Assembly: GCA_903913365.1 (NCBI GenBank)
Contig: CAIWKW010000152.1
Location: 1 to 15,260, forward strand
Length of the DNA stretch: 15,260 nucleotides
Reading direction: 5' to 3'
From: Candidatus Doudnabacteria bacterium
Lineage (GTDB): Bacteria; Patescibacteriota; Doudnabacteria; UBA920
Shown: positions 6,277 through 12,010 of the stretch, in pieces
How positions within the stretch are numbered: the first letter of the stretch is position 1
Layout of the letters: every line of letters starts with the position of its first letter
Program-made: the position numbers and the translations under genes
Notes under the pieces: model-generated
The model's input: only the letters and a program-made list of their open reading frames with translations
Told to the model about the DNA's origin: nothing
Database searches by the model: none

Positions 6277-7308
6277 TTACTCAAAATTCCACCACTCATC
6301 TTTTGCAAACGGCAAGCCAATTTCATAGGCCTCGCCAATTTTTGGCGTCACAATTTCATAATGCATAAATTCAGCGGCTTTTAGCAGCCTTTTAACCGGT
6401 TCATTCCACGGATGCACGGAAAGAATAAACTTTGCCCAATGAACGGGAAATAAGACTTTGGTTTTTAAATCCACAGCGGCCTGAGCCGTTTGCTCCGGAA
6501 ACATATGAATGTATGGCCAATTCTTGCCGTACTGCCCGCATTCCAGCATTGCCAAATCGAACGGGCCGTGGGTTTTTCCAATCTCGGCAAAATGTTTGCC
6601 GTATCCGCTGTCCCCTCCCACAAAAATTTTATAGTCAAAAAAATCCAAAACATAAGATGTCCAAAGGGTTTTGTTCCTGACCAAAAACCGTCCGGAAAAA
6701 TGTCTTGCTGTGGTTGCCGTAACCGAAAGATTGCCTAATACTTCAATTTTCTGATCCCAGTCCAGCTCGGTAATTATTGCCGGATTAAAGCCCCAATATC
6801 TCAAATCCGCACCCACCCCAAGCGGCACGATAATTTTTCGAACCCTGTTTTTGAGCTTTATTAAAGTTTCATAACTCAAATGGTCGTAATGGTCATGGGT
6901 AAGAAGAAGCAAATCAATAACGGGTATATCTTCCGGCTTATATGGCGTCGCCCCTTTAAACGGATAACCAAAAACCGGTACCGGAGAGGCATTACCAAAC
7001 AAAACCGGATCAACCAAAACGGAAAAATTTTTATACTTTAAAAAGTAAGATGAGTGCCCAAACCAAACAATAGCAGGGGTAGAGCTCTCTAAATTCTGGA
7101 GATTGGTTTTAACCGAAGGAAGCGGTTTGGACGGCTTAATTAATTTTGGCCTGTGGCTAAATTCCAAAAGCATCCTTATATAAGAAACGTCCTCCAGCAT
7201 CATTTCAGTAGGTTCAATGTTTTTGAATTTTCCGTCAAAGTAATGGGGCGACTGCGCAATTTTGGCCTGATCTTCTTTATCCGGACTCCTGCCTATAGAT
7301 TTAATCAT
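6277..7308 (-). CDS. NAPE-PLD/RomA-like metallo-beta-lactamase-fold hydrolase
   Basis: A 343-residue protein with the family pattern. IVWFGHSSYFL (80-90) is followed by the zinc motif HDHYDH (138-143), ARHFSGR with His203, GGDSGYG with Asp233, HMFPEQT with His268 and FPVHWAKF with His290; all metal ligands expected for the fold are present. Relatives hydrolyse phosphodiester bonds of N-acyl phospholipids (mammalian NAPE-PLD) or are annotated as UlaG/RomA-like hydrolases. No signal peptide, so the enzyme is probably cytosolic or peripheral on the membrane. It starts 21 bases after the lipoprotein gene ends, without a clear Shine-Dalgarno, so it is probably translated from the lipoprotein mRNA. 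A role in turnover of membrane phospholipids is inference; the substrate is not readable. Confidence 0.92.
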   Translation of the reverse strand: MIKSIGRSPDKEDQAKIAQSPHYFDGKFKNIEPTEMMLEDVSYIRMLLEFSHRPKLIKPSKPLPSVKTNLQNLESSTPAIVWFGHSSYFLKYKNFSVLVDPVLFGNASPVPVFGYPFKGATPYKPEDIPVIDLLLLTHDHYDHLSYETLIKLKNRVRKIIVPLGVGADLRYWGFNPAIITELDWDQKIEVLGNLSVTATTARHFSGRFLVRNKTLWTSYVLDFFDYKIFVGGDSGYGKHFAEIGKTHGPFDLAMLECGQYGKNWPYIHMFPEQTAQAAVDLKTKVLFPVHWAKFILSVHPWNEPVKRLLKAAEFMHYEIVTPKIGEAYEIGLPFAKDEWWNFE

Positions 7309-7329
7309 AAATTTATATTATGCCTGCCG

Positions 7330-7833
7330 TTACTTGGACCCAGGCGTTGAAGAAGCGGAAGATGTTTCCCAAACAGTAGGACCCGAAACTATATTACCCT
7401 GGCTGTCCACCACTACCGCGGAATCGTCAATGGTATTTTGCTCCTCATTTTTTTCCGCGCTGTCATCTCCCAAAAATTTTTCTATAAAATACAGCTGATC
7501 GCCCGGGCGCAAAGTGTATTGCTGGTCATGGTATCCGGACTTTTTGGCGGTTAGAGTAATTTGCGTATTTCCGTCTGCCAAGGTTTGCTTGCCCATGGAA
7601 AATCCGGCCATGGCATTTTTTGCATCCAGGCTTACGGCATTGCCGGAAATTAAATAAGAGCTTTTATAATAAGATTGGTCGGAAAACTTTTTGCCTCCCG
7701 AAGTTTGAGTAGTTGTACTGTTTTGATTGGTAATTGGCGGGGTTTGACTGCTATAGTTTGAGCCGTTGCTGCAGCCTGCGGCAAGAAATAAAACAAAAAC
7801 TGCGGGGATTATTATTTTGCGTTTTGTATTCAT
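7330..7833 (-). CDS. Lipoprotein of unknown function
   Basis: A 167-residue protein with a clear lipoprotein signal: MNTKRK, a hydrophobic core, and the lipobox LAAGC with Cys21 as the lipidation site. After a Ser/Thr/Gln-rich linker (22-47) comes a small domain with DQSYYKSSYLISGNAVSLD, repeated short strands (QITLTAKKSGYHDQQYTLRPGD) and an acidic stretch GDDSAEKNEEQ. The tail ends in SSASSTPGSK. The Shine-Dalgarno AAAGGA is eight bases upstream. It lies before the phosphodiesterase gene with a 21-base gap, so the two probably form one unit. No named domain recognised; an envelope-exposed protein is the safe statement. Confidence 0.85.
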   Translation of the reverse strand: MNTKRKIIIPAVFVLFLAAGCSNGSNYSSQTPPITNQNSTTTQTSGGKKFSDQSYYKSSYLISGNAVSLDAKNAMAGFSMGKQTLADGNTQITLTAKKSGYHDQQYTLRPGDQLYFIEKFLGDDSAEKNEEQNTIDDSAVVVDSQGNIVSGPTVWETSSASSTPGSK

Positions 7834-7871
7834 AGATACTATCCTTTCTTGATATTTAATTACTTTAACTT

Positions 7872-7880
7872 ATTCTAACA
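7872..7880 (-). promoter_or_regulatory. Possible extended -10 promoter of the lipoprotein-phosphodiesterase unit
   Basis: The minus strand reads TGTTAGAAT: a -10 TAGAAT (7872-7877) with a TGn extension, about 40 bases before the lipoprotein ATG. No -35 of note. The unit could also be read from the pentapeptide gene upstream. Confidence 0.35.
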
Positions 7881-7899
7881 TAAAAATGTATTTCCGTTG

Positions 7900-8544
7900 C
7901 TACTTCCATTCAATTTTGACTCCGAGCAGCCAGGCCAAGTTATTTATTTGTGAAGGGTCTATTATTGCACCTTTAAGGCTTTCTATGTTTACATTTAAGC
8001 CGGCAAGTTTGCTTGTCCTAAAATCGGTCCCAATAAGTTTTAAAGCAGCCATTTCCGCTTTGGTTAAATCCGATTCAATAAAAACGGTTCCGGAAAGATC
8101 GGCGCCGTAAAAATCCGCTTCTTCCAAAAGGCAATTTTCAAAAGCCACATTTTTGAATTTACTCATGCGGAATTGGGAAAGTTTCAGCTGGCAATTTTTA
8201 AACAGCACATTTCTTAAATTTCCTTCAATAATTTTAAAACCGGTCATTCTGCACTTATTAAACTCTGCATTTTCAACCATCGCCTTCTCCAGCTTTAAAT
8301 TCGCCAAATCACAGCCTTCAAATCTTATGCTGCTGAATTTTACATCCGCAATTTTTGATTGGCTAAAGCTGCAGCCGCTGATTGCGCATTCATAAAATTT
8401 TAAGTGGCTTAACACTCTGCCGCTAAAATTTAAACCGGCAAAGCTTAACTGTTCGTAATTGCTTTCATCTTCCAGCGCCAAATTGGCATAGACGCTCAAT
8501 TCCTTTGGTATAGCTGCGCGCTTTTGTTTGCTAACGTTGCTCAT
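7900..8544 (-). CDS. Pentapeptide-repeat protein
   Basis: A 214-residue protein made almost entirely of five-residue repeats with the A(D/N)Lxx/xxFxx rhythm, for example LNFSG, ADFYG, ADLSG and SDLTK. It ends in the common cap LKGAIIDPSQINNLAWLLG. Such proteins fold as a right-handed quadrilateral beta-helix; some (Qnr, MfpA) mimic DNA and protect gyrase, but most have no known role, and nothing here marks it as a Qnr. No signal peptide, so probably cytosolic. The frame extends to a GTG at 8580, but a -10-like TACAAT (8551-8556) lies six bases before the ATG at 8544, so I chose the ATG; the mRNA may be leaderless. The two Cys-bearing repeats are ordinary for the family. Confidence 0.88.
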   Translation of the reverse strand: MSNVSKQKRAAIPKELSVYANLALEDESNYEQLSFAGLNFSGRVLSHLKFYECAISGCSFSQSKIADVKFSSIRFEGCDLANLKLEKAMVENAEFNKCRMTGFKIIEGNLRNVLFKNCQLKLSQFRMSKFKNVAFENCLLEEADFYGADLSGTVFIESDLTKAEMAALKLIGTDFRTSKLAGLNVNIESLKGAIIDPSQINNLAWLLGVKIEWK

Positions 8545-8550
8545 ATATTT

Positions 8551-8556
8551 ATTGTA
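8551..8556 (-). promoter_or_regulatory. Possible leaderless promoter of the pentapeptide gene
   Basis: TACAAT on the minus strand ends six bases before the ATG at 8544, so transcription would start at or next to the start codon. The -35 region is poor. Weak by itself. Confidence 0.3.
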
Positions 8557-8605
8557 CGCTTTTTTTAATTTTGGTGCCACAGCTTTTTATGTATTTTTTT
8601 AATAC

Positions 8606-8637
8606 AAAAACCGCTCCGATTTCTCGGAACGGTTTTT
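8606..8637 (-). terminator. Intrinsic terminator of the b5/FnIII gene
   Basis: AAAAACCG and TCCGA pair with TCGGA and CGGTTTTT around a 4-base loop, with one C/A mismatch inside the stem. On the minus strand the stem ends in a T tract. It lies about 34 bases past the b5/FnIII stop. Confidence 0.8.
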
Positions 8638-8670
8638 GGGAAACTGTTATTTTTTATTTATTCACTAAAT

Positions 8671-9918
8671 CTAATTATCGGAATGGTTATTATTGTTGCC
8701 GTTATTGTTATTGTCGCCTTGCCCATTTTCGTTCTGGTCATCGCCATTGTTGTGATGTCCTGTGCCTTTTTGGACCTTTACACGGACAGTGGCGGAAGTT
8801 CCGACATTGCCGGCCGCGTCATAGGCCTTTACGAAAATGCTGTGGGTTCTTCTGGAAGAGTTGGCGGTATTCCAGGTAAAGCTAAACGGCGCAACACTGC
8901 TGGTGGTAACCTGTTTGCCGTCTATATACAAGACAACTTTGGTTACACCGACATTGTCTGCAGCGTTAACTGTAATTGTCACAATGCCCGAAACCTTAGC
9001 CTTGTTTAATGGTGCGGTAATGGATACCGTCGGGCTAATTGTATCGGCTGATGTTCCGGCTCCCAAAGTGGTAACGGACAAAGCCGCGGAAGATGCCGTA
9101 GCAGGCGTAGGAGTGGCGCTGTCAGTGGCTTTAACAACATAGCTGTAAGTTGTTGAGGCTGTTAAGCCTGTGTCTGTAAATGAAGCAACGGAAGAAGTTC
9201 CAACCGTTACTCCGCCTCTAATTATAGAGTATGAGATTGGAGATGTTCCGCCGGTTGAAGCTGTCCAACTTAAAGCGACGCTGGTCTGAGTAACGCTGGC
9301 AGCAAGATTGCTTGGAGCTGTTAATGCCGTAGGAACAGGAACCGCTAAAGTGGTCACGGACAAAGCCGCGGAAGATGCCGTATTGGCAGTTGGCGCTTCA
9401 CTGTCGGTAGCTTGAATCACGTAACTATAAGTTGTGGATGCCGTTAAGCCGGTATCCGTAAACAATGCTGTCGCTGATGTACCAACTACTGTGCCGTTTC
9501 GCAAAATTGAATAAGTTAGCGGCGCCAGGCCTCCGCTGGAAGCTGTCCAGGTTAAAGCCGCGGTAGTCTGGGTAGGTGTGGCAGCCAAATTAGTCGGAGC
9601 TGTTAATTGAGTTATTAGACTTCCAATTAAATACGGGGGCAGAGCGGCAACGCCTGCCGCGTTATGGATAGCGTCAAATATAGTGGTGGCGTCGGAGCCG
9701 CAATATGCCACAATGGCACTGCCGCCAGGATGAATAGGAATAAAGGTTGTTACATCATATACCTGGCCGGCAATAATCAACCAGCAATTTGAAGCTACGT
9801 TATGCGTGGCCACTTGTGCGGCCGTGTATCCGGTTGCCGCAAAAGTGCTGGCCGGTACTGCCGTAAGAGCCATAAGCCCCATGGCCGAAGCCATTATTAT
9901 AGAAAACAGTTTTTTCAT
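8671..9918 (-). CDS. Secreted cytochrome b5 domain protein with two FnIII repeats and an Ig-like domain
   Basis: A 415-residue protein. Residues 1-28 are a signal peptide (MKKLFSII..., cleavage near TFAA-TG). Residues 30-101 are a canonical cytochrome b5 domain: YTAAQVATHN, NCWLIIAGQVYDVTTF, HPGG (axial His63), GSDATTIF and a second axial His85, then YLIGSL. Cys45 and Cys73 could form a disulfide outside the cell. Residues 106-191 and 200-285 are two FnIII repeats about 70 percent identical to each other. Residues about 294-383 are a bacterial Ig-like domain (SPTVSITAPLNKAKVSG, KVVLYIDGKQV, VKAYDAAGNVGTS). The tail from 384 is rich in Gly, Asn, Asp and His. It should bind heme b and move single electrons at or beyond the cell surface. 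Divergent from the MAPR-like/FMN_bind/RnfD-like genes, its likely electron supply. The Shine-Dalgarno AAGGA supports the start. Confidence 0.9.
   Translation of the reverse strand: MKKLFSIIMASAMGLMALTAVPASTFAATGYTAAQVATHNVASNCWLIIAGQVYDVTTFIPIHPGGSAIVAYCGSDATTIFDAIHNAAGVAALPPYLIGSLITQLTAPTNLAATPTQTTAALTWTASSGGLAPLTYSILRNGTVVGTSATALFTDTGLTASTTYSYVIQATDSEAPTANTASSAALSVTTLAVPVPTALTAPSNLAASVTQTSVALSWTASTGGTSPISYSIIRGGVTVGTSSVASFTDTGLTASTTYSYVVKATDSATPTPATASSAALSVTTLGAGTSADTISPTVSITAPLNKAKVSGIVTITVNAADNVGVTKVVLYIDGKQVTTSSVAPFSFTWNTANSSRRTHSIFVKAYDAAGNVGTSATVRVKVQKGTGHHNNGDDQNENGQGDNNNNGNNNNHSDN
9064..9603 (-). repeat. Tandem FnIII-coding repeat (two copies)
   Basis: Two 86-codon units (9346-9603 and 9064-9321) encode FnIII domains of about 70 percent identity, with long identical stretches such as FTDTGLTASTTYSY and TASSAALSVTTL, separated by an eight-codon linker. 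They arose by duplication inside the gene. Confidence 0.85.
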
Positions 9919-10235
9919 AAATTTTTGTCCTTAATTATTTTTTAAACTATTACTTTTTATAAATCTCTGCATTTTAGTCCACTCGACCTTTTCATATACA
10001 TACTATCGCCACTCTGCTGATAATGTTTCTAATTTCTTTTCCTCATTTGCCGGAACAATATTTTAAATATTACTTCCAAAAACATCAAAAAGATTGCTGA
10101 AACAATTTAATCTTTGGGTCGATTAATCAACTGTAGGTAAAAGAAAATCTTATTTATCCCTTAAATTTTTAAACAACATAGCACCAATTTAATTGGTATT
10201 TCTTGTTTTATAACAACAAAAAGAAAGGCATAATT
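9919..10235. promoter_or_regulatory. Divergent control region between the two b5-fold genes
   Basis: The 317 bases are AT-rich and hold no gene. The left edge has the Shine-Dalgarno of the b5/FnIII gene. On the right, a palindrome ACCAATT-T-AATTGGT (10183-10197) lies just before a -10-like TATAAC (10209-10214) and the AAAGAAAGG Shine-Dalgarno of the plus-strand gene. The palindrome covers the -35 region, as an operator would. I could not settle on a promoter for the minus-strand gene. Confidence 0.5.
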
Positions 10236-11096
10236 ATGAACAAGTTAAACAACTTTTTTAGCAATTGGAAAGGGTCAAATTTATTTCTGTCAACGTTCAT
10301 CGGCTTAAGTGTTATTACTTCAACAGCGGCCGCCAGCGGCGGTATTAAAAATTTTAGTTTTTTTAATTCTGGGACAAAAACCGAAGGAAATGCGGGACAG
10401 GTACTGGGGGCCACTGTTCAGGCACAAACTAATACCGAGCCTCAGATATCAGCTGACTCTGCTTTAACCCAAACAGAACCTCAAGTTTCCGCGCCTGCTC
10501 CTGTTATCATAAATGTTAAAAAGGTCTCAACAGGAGGAGGAACAATTAAAACTCAAACATACAACCAAACCGCGGCCGACTTAAGCGGCACAAGCGATAC
10601 TATAGATGTCCAGGCCACCGCAACTTCGGCCGACACGTATTCCACCACAACCTCAACAGACCAAAGTTCCGTTACCTTGAAAACTTTTAATCCCCAAACC
10701 TTGGCCCTACACAAGCAAACCGGCGACTGTTATGTGGCTTACGAAGGAAGGGTCTACGATGTCAGCACCCAAGCAGTATGGAATAACTGTACTTATGGCG
10801 TTGTGGGTGGAGCGGATGTTACAGCGGCTTTCCCCAATGCGGAAAATTATTTTTCCAGCCTGCCTTTAGTTGGCACCTATTATGACCCAAGCATTGCTAC
10901 GGCAGCCGCGGCGGCCAACAATGCCAACACCAACACCGCAAGCAACACCACCAACAATTCATCCGGCAATACAAGCAGCAGTACCTCTTCCACTTCCGGC
11001 AGTACAACCAAAACCACAACAACCACCACAACTGACGGCGGAAGCAAAACACACACCGGCGGCAAATCCGGCGGTTCAAGACACAACGACGATTAA
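10236..11096 (+). CDS. Exported MAPR-like cytochrome-b5-fold protein
   Basis: A 286-residue protein from the ATG at 10236; the upstream frame to 10203 lacks a good start context, and AAAGG precedes this ATG. Residues 14-34 are a hydrophobic export segment (NLFLSTFIGLSVITSTAAAS). Residues 35-148 are a Ser/Thr/Gln-rich, probably disordered spacer. Residues 149-217 are a b5-fold domain of the MAPR/heme-steroid-binding type: LKTFNPQTLALH, CYVAYEGRVYDVS, YGVVGGADVTAAF, LPLVGTYY. It has no HPGG. Compared with my memory of human PGRMC1 (YGVFAGRDAS, heme ligand Tyr113), Tyr187 is the likely axial ligand. Cys165 and Cys185 may pair. The tail (about 220-286) is Asn/Ser/Thr-rich and ends in SRHNDD. First gene of a plus-strand unit with the FMN_bind gene 23 bases away. 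Heme binding is inferred. Confidence 0.78.
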   Translation: MNKLNNFFSNWKGSNLFLSTFIGLSVITSTAAASGGIKNFSFFNSGTKTEGNAGQVLGATVQAQTNTEPQISADSALTQTEPQVSAPAPVIINVKKVSTGGGTIKTQTYNQTAADLSGTSDTIDVQATATSADTYSTTTSTDQSSVTLKTFNPQTLALHKQTGDCYVAYEGRVYDVSTQAVWNNCTYGVVGGADVTAAFPNAENYFSSLPLVGTYYDPSIATAAAAANNANTNTASNTTNNSSGNTSSSTSSTSGSTTKTTTTTTTDGGSKTHTGGKSGGSRHNDD

Positions 11097-11119
11097 TCAT
11101 TCTTTAAACGCACATATTT

Positions 11120-11875
11120 ATGAAAAAAATTATTGTAGCCACTGTTTTGGGATTATTTTACGCGGCCAATATATTTTACGAACGCGGACACACGCAGGAG
11201 TTGAGCATGGCCACAATACCTCAAATAAGTTTAACAACGCAAACTAATACTTTAAGCACCGGCACTCAAACCACAGGTTCCGGCGATCCGCCGCAAACGG
11301 TACAACCAACCACAAACACAGCTCAGGCGGCCAAAAGCGCGCCCGCGGTGCAGCAACAAATAACTCAACAGACCGGACAAATTCAAACTGCCAACGCCAA
11401 AACTGTCTTAGCTCAGGCTCCCAGTTTAAGCCAAACCGTAGCTCCCGCGGCTGCCAAGCCTGTTGTGGCCGCACCGCCAGTAACACAATCCGTGCCCCCT
11501 CCAGCCCCCGGACATGTTTATACTCAGCAGCAAACCACAGCCGCTGCCACAACAACAACGCCGCCTCCGGCCGGTCAAACTCAACAAGGACAATATAAAA
11601 ACGGCACCTATACCGGCACCAGCGTGGATGCTTTGTACGGCTTTGTTCAAGTCCAAGTTACCGTACAAGGAGGTCAAATTACCAACGTAACATTTTTGAG
11701 TTATCCGAACGATAACCCGACTTCCCTGCAAAAGAGCACCAAAGCCACGCCTATTTTAGCCCAAGAAGCTGTTACCGCGCAAAGCGCCAATGTACAGGCA
11801 GTTAGCGGCGCCACAGAAACCAGCAAAGCTTTTGTTACCTCTCTCACCTCAGCTTTAACTCAAGCCAAAGTGTAG
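11120..11875 (+). CDS. Exported FMN_bind protein with a covalent flavinylation motif
   Basis: A 251-residue protein. Residues 1-20 are a signal peptide or anchor (MKKIIVATVLGLFYAANIFY). Residues 25-155 are a Gln/Thr/Ala/Pro-rich spacer. Residues 156-251 are an FMN_bind domain (as in RnfG and NqrC): YKNGTYTGTSVDALYGFVQV, GGQITNVTFLSYPND, AQSANVQAVSGATETSKAF. In SGATETS (229-235), Thr232 is the expected site where ApbE links FMN by a phosphoester bond. The protein would carry electrons outside the membrane between the RnfD-like reductase (next gene) and the b5-fold proteins. No Shine-Dalgarno at 11120. An AGGAG lies before an in-frame ATG at 11207, but that start would remove the export signal, so I keep 11120. 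ApbE is not in the window. Confidence 0.9.
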   Translation: MKKIIVATVLGLFYAANIFYERGHTQELSMATIPQISLTTQTNTLSTGTQTTGSGDPPQTVQPTTNTAQAAKSAPAVQQQITQQTGQIQTANAKTVLAQAPSLSQTVAPAAAKPVVAAPPVTQSVPPPAPGHVYTQQQTTAAATTTTPPPAGQTQQGQYKNGTYTGTSVDALYGFVQVQVTVQGGQITNVTFLSYPNDNPTSLQKSTKATPILAQEAVTAQSANVQAVSGATETSKAFVTSLTSALTQAKV

Positions 11876-11894
11876 GATAGGTAAATTTCTAACT

Positions 11895-11911
11895 GACCAA
11901 ATTGGTCCAAT
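11895..11911. promoter_or_regulatory. Overlapping palindromes before the RnfD-like fusion gene
   Basis: GACCAA-A-TTGGTC (11895-11907) overlaps ATTGG-T-CCAAT (11901-11911). The half-sites ACCAA/TTGGT also occur in the palindrome at 10183-10197, though with different spacing (one base here, five there). Possibly sites for one regulator. Confidence 0.35.
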
Positions 11912-11986
11912 TAACCTAAAAAACCAAATTTCCAAAGAACAGCCAGTCCTTAAACAATTAAAAATCAGCCATTTGGAATTATTTAG

Positions 11987-11992
11987 TATAAT
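11987..11992 (+). promoter_or_regulatory. Possible promoter of the RnfD-like fusion gene
   Basis: A consensus -10 TATAAT lies 18 bases before the ATG at 12011, leaving a leader of about 12 bases and no Shine-Dalgarno. The -35 is weak. The gene may also be read from the FMN_bind unit upstream. Confidence 0.45.
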
Positions 11993-12010
11993 TAGAATAA
12001 TTTTTCAGCC

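Noticed and set aside
7900..8544. Pentapeptide protein as a Qnr-type quinolone resistance protein
   Set aside because: Only the general repeat is seen; length and C-terminal cap match the broad family and nothing specific to Qnr.
8571..9142. Plus-strand frames over the b5/FnIII gene
   Set aside because: Shadows created by repeated low-complexity codons of the minus-strand gene, which has clear b5, FnIII and Ig-like domains.
9064..9603. Repeat pattern considered as a CRISPR or mobile repeat
   Set aside because: The period is 282 bases, in frame and fully explained by two FnIII domains.
10880..11100. Minus-strand Leu/Val-rich and Cys/Trp-rich frames
   Set aside because: Reverse reading of Asn/Thr/Ser repeat codons; the hydrophobicity is an artefact.
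11197..11209. Strong AGGAG plus ATG at 11207 as the true start of the FMN_bind gene
   Set aside because: This start would remove the signal peptide that the family needs outside the membrane; kept only as a possible secondary start.
10870..11247. 125-codon plus-strand frame overlapping the MAPR-like and FMN_bind genes
   Set aside because: Its Pro/Thr/Gln-rich sequence is a frame-shifted reading of the Asn/Ser/Thr-rich tail; it crosses two well-supported genes.
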